Assembly (NCBI RefSeq): GCF_004963255.1
Contig: NZ_SUGA01000014.1
Span: 1 to 64,000, forward strand
Direction of reading: 5' to 3'
Source of the DNA: Mesorhizobium sp.
GTDB taxonomy: Bacteria > Pseudomonadota > Alphaproteobacteria > Rhizobiales > Rhizobiaceae
DNA length: 64,000 nt
Below the pieces are notes generated by a model that had not been told where the DNA came from, searched no databases, and was given only the letters and a program-made list of their open reading frames with translations. Positions 17,144 to 25,484 of the stretch are shown piece by piece. The position numbers and the translations under genes are program-made. How positions within the stretch are numbered: position 1 is the first letter of the stretch; each line of letters starts with the position of its first letter.

Positions 17144-17387
17144 GACGTCCTCGCATCAGCTTGCATTCTTAGCCTGCCAGACGATGGGGCTGCAAAAACA
17201 ACGACCATGAGCCCGGTTCGCCCTCTGGGGATGGGCCGCGAATTTCTGGTTGTTTGCCGCAAGCACATGGCTAGCAGCTCTCCACTGGAACGCGACCGAA
17301 CAACGGCGGACAGACATTGTTCCCGACGACAATCTTGTTCGACGGACCAGCTATGCCGAAAAGGCCGGTGAGCTTGCTAAGAGCCGG

Positions 17388-18332
17388 TCAGGCCACCTTA
17401 GAAAGCAGGGACACGTCGAAGCTCGCCAAGCCGTAGCGCCAGCGATGGTTCGTCGCCGCAACGCGACTCTGGTAGAACAGGGTCAGCCGCTCGCCATCGA
17501 TCATCACCGTCGAGTGGCCATTTTCTCCAGGCCCTCCCGGGTCGAGCACCGGCCCGATTGAGACGTAAGGTCCGGTAAGGGCGCTCGCAACGGCGAAGAA
17601 CACCCGCTGCCGGCTACCGCGCGGTCCGTGCGGAAGGAAGCAGGTGGCGTTGAGGAGCACGCGGCCGTCTGGAAGTTCCACCAACTGGGCACCTTCAATC
17701 CCCCATTCGTAGTCGGGGTCGTCCCGCGTGTTGTGGTGGGGAATGTCATTGTGGTCCAGGATTTTGCCCAAGCGCTTCCAAGGCCCGAACCATGAATCGG
17801 ACTGGCTCCGCGCCAGATAGATGTCCGGCTGCGGCACGCGGGTGAATTTCGGCATGCCGGAATAAACGAGGTAGCGCTTCCCGCCGATGAGAGCGGGGTG
17901 CGGGTCGTAGATGCCGTCTTCATCCGTGTCCGGCACGGACAGAATTGCCGGATTGAGCACAACCCAGTTGAACCCGTCATTTGACACCGCGTGTTCACAG
18001 CGGCCGCCGGATTTCATGAACTCGGTTTGGATGAACATGTGGAAGACGCCGTCTTCGTGCACGACGCCAGGCGCCGCAACGCCCGACCCCGCGACAGGGA
18101 GCCCAATTGGCGCGTGCTCCGTCCATGGTCCATGCAACTGCGGCGCCGTGGCGTGAAGAATCTTCCAGGTCTCGCTAGTCACGGTGCCGCTCGATCCGAA
18201 CACATGCCAAAGCCGGCCGTCATAAACCGGGCACGGGTCCTTGAGATCGTCCACCGCTTGCGGGTGAAACAACGGGAACACATTCGTCTCGAAATCGATC
18301 TTCATCTGTCTGCCCCAGGGATTGTCAGCCAC
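17388..18332 (-). CDS. GH43-like five-bladed beta-propeller glycosidase
   Basis: This 314-residue protein has propeller-type repeats (DPCPVYDGRLWHVFGSS, VVHEDGVFHMFIQTEF, GIYDPHPALIGGKRYLVYSG, EGAQLVELPDGRVLLN) with the acidic Asp/Glu positions of GH43-like enzymes. No signal peptide is visible. Start is GTG 18332 or, giving MKIDFETN, ATG 18305; neither has a strong ribosome site. Its neighbours (glycosyltransferase, UDP-galactopyranose mutase, GH-A enzyme) suggest a role in a galactofuranose-containing glycan. Substrate unknown. Confidence 0.65.
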   Translation of the reverse strand: MADNPWGRQMKIDFETNVFPLFHPQAVDDLKDPCPVYDGRLWHVFGSSGTVTSETWKILHATAPQLHGPWTEHAPIGLPVAGSGVAAPGVVHEDGVFHMFIQTEFMKSGGRCEHAVSNDGFNWVVLNPAILSVPDTDEDGIYDPHPALIGGKRYLVYSGMPKFTRVPQPDIYLARSQSDSWFGPWKRLGKILDHNDIPHHNTRDDPDYEWGIEGAQLVELPDGRVLLNATCFLPHGPRGSRQRVFFAVASALTGPYVSIGPVLDPGGPGENGHSTVMIDGERLTLFYQSRVAATNHRWRYGLASFDVSLLSKVA

Positions 18333-18608
18333 TAAACGCCGGTGGCGTCGGTCCGACGAATCAATTCAAGCCATTGAATATTTTAGCTGCTCATTCAACG
18401 AAAATGCGGCACCCGAGCGGCCGTCCCCAGAAAGCTGCAGCCAGAGATGCCACACGCTCTGGCCGGCACTCCGCCTGCATATCGCTCGCGGGCTGGAACA
18501 AGTTAATCGGCGGACAGTTAGACATGCGGCAGGAATAGCTTCCTGCATCTCGCGATTAACAAATGTTATTCGCAGTCTAAACGGCAATGTCACTAGGGAA
18601 AAGCTTAT

Positions 18609-19781
18609 ATGGACGCGGCGATAAGAATACCAGCAACCATTAAAAACAGAAAAGAGCAAGATTTATTGATATGCTTCTCCCATTTGCGATGGAATTTCGT
18701 CTATCAACGTCCGCAGCACATTCTCACGCATGCCTCGAGGGAGCACCAAATCCTCTACTTCGAGGAGCCCGTTTTTGAAGAATGCTCCCACTCGTCCATT
18801 CGGTTTTGCGACGCTGCGCCGGGCATTCGGGTAGCGACCCCTCTGCTCCCGATCGGCACCAGCCCCGCCAGAGCCGATGCGATCCAGCGCAGATATCTGG
18901 ACCGGATCATCGCATCGACACCGCATGCCCAATTGACTGCCTGGTATTATACCCCGATGGCGCTGCGCTTCAGCGCGCATGTCAACTTCGACGTGTGCGT
19001 CTATGACTGCATGGACGAGCTTGCGGCGTTCAAGAATGCGCCGGCCCAGCTTGCGTTGCTGGAACGGGCGCTCTTCGAACGCGCCGATGTGGTCTTCACG
19101 GGCGGCTTAAGCCTGTTCGAAGCGAAGCGTTGCCAACATCGGGCGATCTATCCCTTCCCCAGTAGCATTGACGTCGACCACTTTCACAAGGCGAGGGCGC
19201 CCGGCGGGGAGCCGGCGGATCAGCTCACCATCCCGCATCCTCGCGTTGGCTTCTTCGGTGTCATCGACGAGCGCCTCGATATCGATCTTGTGGCGCAGGC
19301 TTCCAGCACGATGCCAGACGTGCACTTCGTGATGCTTGGTCCGGTGGTCAAAATCGATCCGGACATCCTGCCGAGGGCAAATAACCTGCATTGGCTCGGC
19401 AGCAAAGCCTACCAGGATCTGCCCAGTTATCTCCGGCATTGGGATGCCGGCTGGATGCCGTTCGCGCTCAACGACGCGACACGCTTCATCAGCCCCACGA
19501 AAACTCCCGAGTTCCTCGCCGCCGGCCTGCCCGTGGTCTCAACTGCGATTGTCGATGTGGTGCGAAGCTACGCTGCCGCCGGCCTCGTCGAGATCGCCGA
19601 AGCCGACGACATCGAGGCCAAACTGCGCTCCGTTCTCGCGCAACCGCGCGAAATGCGCCTGCCGGCGGTCGATGCTTATCTCGCAAATATGTCATGGCAG
19701 CGAACATGGGATGCCATGGCCGCCCATATCAAGAAAGCCGGTACAAGCAAGAAGGTCGTGCCCTTCCGCAGGAGCGCATGA
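18609..19781 (+). CDS. Family-1 (GT-B) glycosyltransferase
   Basis: The 390-residue protein opens with DLLICFSHLRWNFVYQRPQH, the N-terminal motif of a GT-B subgroup often beside glf. It has the donor-side motif ISPTKTPEFLAAGLPVVSTA (about residues 297-316) with the nucleotide-sugar-binding Glu. It probably transfers a sugar to a polysaccharide or lipid acceptor in the cytoplasm. AGGGAAAAG precedes ATG 18609. The 276 bp upstream are A/T-richer than the surroundings and are likely to contain the promoter. The glf gene begins one base after its stop. Confidence 0.85.
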   Translation: MDAAIRIPATIKNRKEQDLLICFSHLRWNFVYQRPQHILTHASREHQILYFEEPVFEECSHSSIRFCDAAPGIRVATPLLPIGTSPARADAIQRRYLDRIIASTPHAQLTAWYYTPMALRFSAHVNFDVCVYDCMDELAAFKNAPAQLALLERALFERADVVFTGGLSLFEAKRCQHRAIYPFPSSIDVDHFHKARAPGGEPADQLTIPHPRVGFFGVIDERLDIDLVAQASSTMPDVHFVMLGPVVKIDPDILPRANNLHWLGSKAYQDLPSYLRHWDAGWMPFALNDATRFISPTKTPEFLAAGLPVVSTAIVDVVRSYAAAGLVEIAEADDIEAKLRSVLAQPREMRLPAVDAYLANMSWQRTWDAMAAHIKKAGTSKKVVPFRRSA

Positions 19782-19782
19782 C

Positions 19783-20919
19783 ATGTTCGACTGGCTTATC
19801 GTCGGGGCAGGCTTTGCCGGCAGTGTTCTCGCGGAGCGGATCGCCTCGCAAAGGGGCGAAAGCGTTCTCCTCATCGACCGTCGCAGCCACATCGGCGGCA
19901 ACGCGTACGACTGCTACAACGAAGCGGGAATTCTCATTCATCGTTATGGACCGCATATATTCCACACGAACGCCCAGTCGATCGTCGACTATCTGTCGCA
20001 GTTCACAAGCTGGCGCCCTTACGAGCACCGTGTACTCGCTTTCGTGGACGGCAAGCTTCTGCCGATTCCGATAAACCTCGACACGATCAACCGTCTTTAT
20101 GGTCTCGAGCTAAGCCCGGCAGAGCTGGAAGAGTTCTTCGCGTCGCGCCGTGAAACCGTTGGCGAAGTCCGCACCGCCGAGGACGTGGTTGTCAGCACCG
20201 TCGGTAGGGAGCTCTATGAGAAATTCTTCCGCGGCTACACCATAAAGCAGTGGGGAGTCGATCCCAGCCAGTTGAGCAAGTCGGTGACGGCCCGCGTCCC
20301 AACCAGAACGAACCGTGACGATCGTTATTTCGGCGACAGCTTCCAGCAGATGCCGGCCGGCGGCTATACGCGCATGTTCGAACGAATGTTGCACAATCCC
20401 AGGATCAAGATCATGCTGCAGACCGATTATCGAGAGATCCGAGAGCGAATTCCCTTCCGGCGGCTGATCTACACCGGACCGATCGATGAATTCTTTGACT
20501 GGAAGCTGGGCCGCCTGCCCTACCGCTCACTGCGCTTCGAGCATGTCACCCTCGACCACGAGCAATTTCAGCCGGTAGCCGTAGTGAACTATCCGCAGAC
20601 GGAAGCCTATACCCGCATCACCGAGTACAAGCATTTGACTGGCCAGAGGAATGCCCAGACCAGCCTCACCTACGAATACCCGACAGACATTGGCGACCCG
20701 TACTATCCCGTGCCACGTTCGGAAAACGAAGCGCTCTATAAACAATATGAAGCGCTTGCCGCGAATTGTCCCAATGTGTGGTTCGTCGGCCGTCTGGCAA
20801 CGTATCGCTATTACAATATGGATCAGGTCGTAGGGCAGGCATTGGCGACATTCGCACGTATTCAAAAAGCGCTTCCGGCTACACACGGTTTGCAGCCGGC
20901 TATCGCGGCACCTGCATAG
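19783..20919 (+). CDS. glf: UDP-galactopyranose mutase
   Basis: At 378 residues this is the normal length for bacterial Glf. The FAD-binding motif is MFDWLIVGAGFAGSVLAERI, with conserved SHIGGNAYD, YGPHIFHT and YTIKQWG segments and a C-terminal WFVGRLATYRYYNMDQVVGQ. The enzyme interconverts UDP-galactopyranose and UDP-galactofuranose, using reduced FAD. ATG 19783 has AGGAG upstream and follows the glycosyltransferase stop directly, so the two are coupled. It implies that this strain makes a galactofuranose-containing cell-surface glycan. Confidence 0.95.
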   Translation: MFDWLIVGAGFAGSVLAERIASQRGESVLLIDRRSHIGGNAYDCYNEAGILIHRYGPHIFHTNAQSIVDYLSQFTSWRPYEHRVLAFVDGKLLPIPINLDTINRLYGLELSPAELEEFFASRRETVGEVRTAEDVVVSTVGRELYEKFFRGYTIKQWGVDPSQLSKSVTARVPTRTNRDDRYFGDSFQQMPAGGYTRMFERMLHNPRIKIMLQTDYREIRERIPFRRLIYTGPIDEFFDWKLGRLPYRSLRFEHVTLDHEQFQPVAVVNYPQTEAYTRITEYKHLTGQRNAQTSLTYEYPTDIGDPYYPVPRSENEALYKQYEALAANCPNVWFVGRLATYRYYNMDQVVGQALATFARIQKALPATHGLQPAIAAPA

Positions 20920-20956
20920 GACAGTTTGTCTATCCGGCCCAGCAACCCTGCGAGGG

Positions 20957-22081
20957 TCAGCTATTTCTGAAGAGCCTCTGCTGTCGTGCGAGTTCGTTAG
21001 CCATGGATTGGCGGACACGACGCGAGCCGTCGGCGTGGATGACGGAAAAGAGGCCAACTTCGGCGTGGCGGGAATTGTCCCATCCCGGATAGGCCGTTAT
21101 TGGATAGAGGCAGATTCCTTGGATGGGGGCTCCTTGGCTGATCGCCTCCCGCACTTCATCGCAGACGTAGTGAAGCCATGCGGGACCTGCAGTCCCCTCT
21201 GCGCCGGTCTCTGCAATATAGAGGGGCTTGCGGTAGCGGTGGGCGACTTCGACGAGCATTTCCGACAGAGCGCGGTATTCGTGGTGGCCCATTGGGATTG
21301 TCGGTCCCTGCAGATACCATTGGTTGTGTGGATAGAAGTTGAGCCCAACCACGTCGATCAGATCCTCGGCTCCCCCCAACTCCGGCTCGATGTGCCCCAT
21401 CAACATGTCGTAGGCTTCGAATTGTCCTTGGCGGGCATTCTCCGCGCGGCGCATCTCAGGACCGCTGCGATCCCGCGGCGCGATGTGGATGAGCGGTTCC
21501 GCCCAAATGAAGCGGCATTCGGGATCAGCTTCACGCATTGCTTCGATACCCTTGACGGCCATCTTCACCAGATGGCGCTTGAACCAACCCTTCCTCTTAG
21601 GTCCGGCAGGCGGGAAATAGCCAACTTCGACGGCCCACGCGAAGAACGAAATTTCGTTTATCGGGCAAACCATTGCGGCTTTGCCGGTCATTGCTCGATG
21701 CAATCTGACGGCTTCGCCCGCAAAAGAGGCATAGCTCTCGATCATTCGCTCGCTGCCCTGGTCGAGATAATCAGGGGACCCGTAGTGAAAGACATCCCAG
21801 ATAACTTGAACGCCCGCGGTTCTGGCAGCTTCGAGCATCGAGACCCAGTTCGACCAGTCATAGACGCCCGGGGCGCTCTCGATCAGATGCCACCGCAGCC
21901 CATCACGGATGGTCCTCAACCCCAAATCCGCGCAACGACGATAGTCGTCCGCCGCGTGAATGTCATGGCTTGTCGCCCGCACGAGATCCAGACGATGGCC
22001 ATCTTTCCGACGGTGCGAGGAGCACTCGAACCCAGCCATGAAAAAGCTTTCGAAAACGAAAGGAGGAATTTGGTCCGGCAT
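20957..22081 (-). CDS. GH-A clan glycosidase, beta-glucosidase-like
   Basis: The 374-residue TIM-barrel-type protein has the two expected catalytic carboxylates: Glu143 in CPINEISFF (acid/base, preceded by Asn) and Glu291 in LYIAETGAEG (nucleophile). It also has RDGLRWHLIESAPGVYDW near the N-terminus. It is shorter than classical GH1 enzymes. No signal peptide is visible. It converges on glf and closes the glycan cluster. Possible roles are trimming or turnover of the same glycan; the linkage cannot be read from sequence. Confidence 0.75.
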   Translation of the reverse strand: MPDQIPPFVFESFFMAGFECSSHRRKDGHRLDLVRATSHDIHAADDYRRCADLGLRTIRDGLRWHLIESAPGVYDWSNWVSMLEAARTAGVQVIWDVFHYGSPDYLDQGSERMIESYASFAGEAVRLHRAMTGKAAMVCPINEISFFAWAVEVGYFPPAGPKRKGWFKRHLVKMAVKGIEAMREADPECRFIWAEPLIHIAPRDRSGPEMRRAENARQGQFEAYDMLMGHIEPELGGAEDLIDVVGLNFYPHNQWYLQGPTIPMGHHEYRALSEMLVEVAHRYRKPLYIAETGAEGTAGPAWLHYVCDEVREAISQGAPIQGICLYPITAYPGWDNSRHAEVGLFSVIHADGSRRVRQSMANELARQQRLFRNS

Positions 22082-22205
22082 TAGACCGGTCTCCCATCAT
22101 CGCTGGCTCCGAATGCACGATCGGCATGTTCGTGATGCTGGCCATGCACCTGGCTCACCGAACGGAGACCAGAACCATCACGCACAAACTTTTTGAGCGC
22201 TTCAC

Positions 22206-22418
22206 TCAATTGAGACGCCGCCACATGATGCTGTACAGCCACCTGTAAACGCTAATGCCGGCAGGCCGAGTTGCCTGCTCTGCAATCGCAGCCTGGAGTG
22301 TCAGGACAACCAGATCGTCGCCGGCCACTACCGAACCCCCTCGGTAGCGAGCGGCTTGTTTGCGCAAGGGGCCAAGCAAACGAACAACATTCAAGCGGGA
22401 AATTTCAAAGGGTGCCAT
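22206..22418 (-). CDS. Possible small hypothetical protein (70 residues)
   Basis: The reading frame begins MAPFEISRLNVVRLLGPLRK and ends GISVYRWLYSIMWRRLN. It has plausible amphipathic composition, but no recognised domain and only a weak ribosome site. It could be a true small protein or chance. Confidence 0.3.
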   Translation of the reverse strand: MAPFEISRLNVVRLLGPLRKQAARYRGGSVVAGDDLVVLTLQAAIAEQATRPAGISVYRWLYSIMWRRLN

Positions 22419-22571
22419 GGCAGTGATCTTACCATCTTAGGGAGGCCGCGTTTACATAGGTTGACCTCGCGCTTCAGGTTGGATGCCAGTCACCCGGCGG
22501 CGCCGGGGGTGGTCCTAAGAGGCGGGCCCATTCGCGGCGGTTTATCGATGCGCACAACTGCACCCGGCGGC

Positions 22572-22928
22572 CTACTGCAAAGCGGGCTGTGAAGGCTGTT
22601 TGCCCGGCTGATCGCCGCCCGTGCTGGATCGAGGCGTTGGATCCCTGTCCACCTCCGGATTCCGATCCACCGGGGTGACGTTCATGTTGTCCGCTTTGGA
22701 CTTTGCCGGATCACTTTCCGCAGGGTTCGGGCTGGAGGATGAGGGTACCTGACTATTCTCCGGTGGCGCTGGCTTCTCCTCGGTCGCGGGCGTCTTTGCC
22801 GCCTCACCATAAATCTCGGCAACGCCCCATGCGATCGCCGCCAGCACCAGTGCACAGATCAAAACGGCAAGAACCGGAAGTCCGCGGCCACCCTGGCGCG
22901 CTTTCTTCCCTGGGATGTCATTGGCCAT
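22572..22928 (-). CDS. Hypothetical single-span membrane protein with disordered tail
   Basis: This 118-residue protein has a basic start (MANDIPGKKARQGGRG), one membrane span (about residues 17-37, LPVLAVLICALVLAAIAWGV) and a Pro/Ser/Asp-rich, low-complexity tail that would face the periplasm. Such short anchored proteins are common in rhizobia and have no known function. There is no co-directional neighbour close enough to suggest an operon. Confidence 0.65.
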   Translation of the reverse strand: MANDIPGKKARQGGRGLPVLAVLICALVLAAIAWGVAEIYGEAAKTPATEEKPAPPENSQVPSSSSPNPAESDPAKSKADNMNVTPVDRNPEVDRDPTPRSSTGGDQPGKQPSQPALQ

Positions 22929-23086
22929 CGAACACCATCGTCAAAGCACATGCCCGTGCGAACACCACGGCCAGAGGTGCAACCTTCCTGCTTGGCTAAC
23001 AAGCGATCCCCAAGGATGTTCCACAATGAACCAATAAGCAGCCGATGGCCGTCGGCCTCATCTCTGGCGAACCGCGTAAGGTAACG

Positions 23087-23156
23087 CCCGGCCGGAGGGA
23101 TTCGAACTCCAACCATGCGGTTTTGAGGCCGGCTCTAACGCTTGAGCTAAAGCCCC
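23087..23156 (-). other. Degenerate tRNA-like sequence
   Basis: On the minus strand the sequence has a good D-arm (TAGCTCAAGCGTTAGAGC) and a TTCGAATC T-loop in roughly the right places. The anticodon stem has only about three pairs, the T-stem is out of register and the acceptor ends do not pair. It is probably a decayed tRNA rather than a working one. Confidence 0.5.
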
Positions 23157-23374
23157 GCGCGGGCTGGCTTAGTGTTTTTCTGTCTTCGCACAGGGCTTTC
23201 GAAAGCGCTGGCGCAAAATGCCAAAATCAGCCCATATTCGCGCCGTAGAGCGGCCTGCGCCTTATGGCGCGAAACAGGTCCGGCCCTTGCGCCGCGCTGC
23301 CGGATATCGACGCTTTTGCGGGGTCGAGGCAGATGCGGCGCGGAGCGTCGGATCGCAGACCTCGAGGAGTTTTC

Positions 23375-24085
23375 ATGACCAGACATCTTTTGCCTATCGC
23401 GCTCGCTGCCGCGGTCGCATTCCCGGCGCTGGCGAGCGCCGCCGACACGCAGCCCCCACCCCGCATCATCGTGTCCGGCGAAGGCGAAGCGACGGTGGCG
23501 CCCGACATGGCGATCCTTTCGCTCAGCGTCATGCGCGAGGCAAAGAGCGCGCGCGAAGCGCTCGACGCCAACAACGACGCCATGGCGGCGGTGATTGCGG
23601 CGATGAAATCCGCCGGCATTGCCGAGCGCGACCTGCAGACGGCGGGCATCCAGATCAACCCGCGCTACAACTATACCAACAAGGCCGACGGCAGCCAGGA
23701 GGCCGAGCTCGTCGCCTATCAGGTGACCAACACACTGTCGGTGCGGGTGCGCGACGTCGACAAGACCGGCGAGATCCTCGACAAGGCGGTATCGCTCGGC
23801 GTCAACCAGGGCGGCGGCATCGCCTTCACCAATGACGATCCGAAGGCGACGATCACCGAGGCGCGCAAGAAGGCTGTCGCCGATGCGATGGCGAAGGCCA
23901 AGACGCTCGCCGAAGCGGCCGGCGTCAGCTTGGGCAAGGTGCTCGAGATCACCGACCAGAATATTGCGCCGGCGCCGATGCCGATGGCGGCCAAATCATT
24001 CGACGCGGCCCGTTCGGCCGTCCCGGTGCAGGCTGGCGAGAATTCCTACAACGTCCAGGTCACTGTGACCTTCGAGCTGAAGTAA
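23375..24085 (+). CDS. SIMPL-domain (DUF541) secreted protein
   Basis: The 236-residue protein has a signal peptide (MTRHLLPIALAAAVAFPALASA, cleavage about residue 22) and the SIMPL/DUF541 domain opening RIIVSGEGEATVAPDMAILS, with a later ALDANNDAMAAVIAAMKSAG. These periplasmic or outer-membrane proteins form ring assemblies in some species; the role is unclear. ATG 23375 has GAGGAG upstream. A strong terminator follows at 24124-24161. Confidence 0.9.
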   Translation: MTRHLLPIALAAAVAFPALASAADTQPPPRIIVSGEGEATVAPDMAILSLSVMREAKSAREALDANNDAMAAVIAAMKSAGIAERDLQTAGIQINPRYNYTNKADGSQEAELVAYQVTNTLSVRVRDVDKTGEILDKAVSLGVNQGGGIAFTNDDPKATITEARKKAVADAMAKAKTLAEAAGVSLGKVLEITDQNIAPAPMPMAAKSFDAARSAVPVQAGENSYNVQVTVTFELK

Positions 24086-24123
24086 CGCCGGGCCGGCGCG
24101 CCGCAGGCGCACCACCAACACGC

Positions 24124-24161
24124 AAAAAGCCCCGGAGGATCGTTTCCTCCGGGGCTTTTTT
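24124..24161. terminator. Rho-independent terminator
   Basis: A GC-rich stem (AAAAAGCCCCGGAGGA paired with TCCTCCGGGGCTTTTTT) is flanked by A and T runs. It serves the SIMPL gene and possibly the convergent gene at 24222. Confidence 0.9.
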
Positions 24162-24221
24162 CGAGCCACGCCTCATCGTGAGCGGCTCTATAGGCGATCC
24201 TCGCAGATCGCCCTCTCAACC

Positions 24222-24578
24222 TCAGCGATAGATGATCGGGCAGCCGCGCTCGTTGGCGAACACCACCACGACGCGGTCGCCATACTGGCGGCCGACCACC
24301 TTCACGGTGCGGCGGCTGATGTCGACGATGCGGGCGCGGTGCAGGCCCATACGCTCGGCCTTGTCGAGGGCGCGGTCCGGCGAGCAGCCGCGCCAGTCGC
24401 GGTCACGGCGCCAGTCGCGGCGGTAGTAGCCGTCATCGTCGCCCGTATAGACGCCGAAGCGCGGATCCTGGTTGTTGCCGAAACCGAGATAGAGGCTGTC
24501 CGCATGCGCCGGAATCGCGGCGAGCGTGCCGAGCCCGACAAACGCCGAAAGGGCAGCCGTCTTGATCGTGTTGAACAT
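24222..24578 (-). CDS. Secreted hypothetical protein
   Basis: This 118-residue protein has a signal peptide (about residues 1-26, cleavage after IPAHA) and a mature part rich in Arg, Asp and Tyr (YYRRDWRRDRDWRGCSPD), then ALDKAERMGLHRARIVDIS and a C-terminal beta-rich segment. The arrangement is typical of small rhizobial exported proteins with no assigned function. Two Cys residues in the mature part may pair. ATG 24578 is preceded by AAGGAGAGAAG. Confidence 0.7.
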   Translation of the reverse strand: MFNTIKTAALSAFVGLGTLAAIPAHADSLYLGFGNNQDPRFGVYTGDDDGYYRRDWRRDRDWRGCSPDRALDKAERMGLHRARIVDISRRTVKVVGRQYGDRVVVVFANERGCPIIYR

Positions 24579-24690
24579 CGTCTTCTCTCCTTGTTGCGGG
24601 CTTTCGCCCCTAGAACCGATGATTGGAGAATGCCTTTTTGTGTCTGAACTTTCCGCGAACCGCCCATTCATGTCCGGTTCATGTAAGCGC

Positions 24691-24850
24691 GAACCCGCCA
24701 GGGTTCTAAACGCGAACCCGTAGGGTTCGTCGTTCCCGTCAAAAAGTGCCCCGTCTGGCTTCTAGACGCGAACCCGCCAGGGGTTGTCGTTCTCGTCAAA
24801 AAGCTCGCGCTCAGGGTTCGGTCGTCACGATGCGAACCGGTCAAGGTTCG
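24691..24850. repeat. Cluster of GAACCC/GGGTTC hairpins with a 57-bp tandem duplication
   Basis: Inverted pairs occur at 24691-24706, 24713-24729 (perfect 7-3-7), 24769-24786 (imperfect) and 24833-24850, with a lone half at 24814-24820. The unit ACGCGAACCC...CGTTCYCGTCAAAAAG recurs with a period of 56-57 bp (24710-24746 and 24766-24803). The last hairpin includes the stop codon of the YcgN-family gene. Confidence 0.7.
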
Positions 24851-25287
24851 TCGTCGAGTATGTAATCAAAATAGTCGTCCGGCTCGGCCAGATCGGTTTC
24901 CTTGGCCTTCACCCGGCCCTGGATCGAAATGCCGGCTTCATGCACGGTCGCAGCACTTCCCGAAACGAGCCTGTGCCACCAATAGAGATCATGGCCCTCG
25001 GCGATCAGCCGGTAGGCGCAGGTCTTGGGCAGCCAGGTGATGGTGCGCACGTTCTGCGGCGTCAGCCCGACGCAGTCGGGCACCCTTGCCAGCCGGTTTG
25101 CATAGTCGGAGCAACGGCAGCCTTCGGCGTCGAACAGCCGGCAGCCAACGCTTGTCCAGAAGATCTCGCCCGTATCCTCGTCCTCGAGCTTCGACAGGCA
25201 GCATTTGCCGCAGCCGTCGCATAGCGATTCCCACTCGGCCGGGGTCATCGCCTCAAGCGTCTTGGTTTTCCAGAATGGCGCGGTCAT
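24841..25287 (-). CDS. YcgN/UPF0260 cysteine-cluster protein
   Basis: The 148-residue protein has many ordered cysteines: LCDGCGKCCL (about residues 21-30), VGCRLF, EGCRCSDY, PDCVGLTP and KTCAYRL. This is the UPF0260 pattern, thought to bind metal or an Fe-S cluster; no function is established. ATG 25287 gives the family start MTAPFWKTKTLEAM; an upstream in-frame ATG at 25323 adds unrelated sequence. Its final codons and stop lie in the intergenic hairpin repeat. Confidence 0.85.
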   Translation of the reverse strand: MTAPFWKTKTLEAMTPAEWESLCDGCGKCCLSKLEDEDTGEIFWTSVGCRLFDAEGCRCSDYANRLARVPDCVGLTPQNVRTITWLPKTCAYRLIAEGHDLYWWHRLVSGSAATVHEAGISIQGRVKAKETDLAEPDDYFDYILDDEP

Positions 25288-25484
25288 GGGGGTGGATTTG
25301 GCCCTCCGCGGCCTCCCGGTCAAGCGCTGCTGTCACAGTGACTCGGTATCAACATTAGAAAGACACGAAATTGCCTTCAAAAGGCCGGTCGAACATCCTT
25401 GGCTGGCGTCAATGCCTTGTAACGGAACCAATTGCGGCTGATGAAAGTTTGGGCAGGGATGGGACCCTATTAGGAGAAGATGAT

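Noticed and set aside
17144..17561. Small plus-strand frame beginning near 17250
   Set aside because: It runs into the 3' end of the GH43-like gene on the other strand and shows no domain or ribosome site, so I could not support it.
24691..24850. CRISPR-like spacing of GAACCC hairpins
   Set aside because: Repeat units are short, irregular and few, with no cas genes nearby; a palindromic repeat family is more likely.
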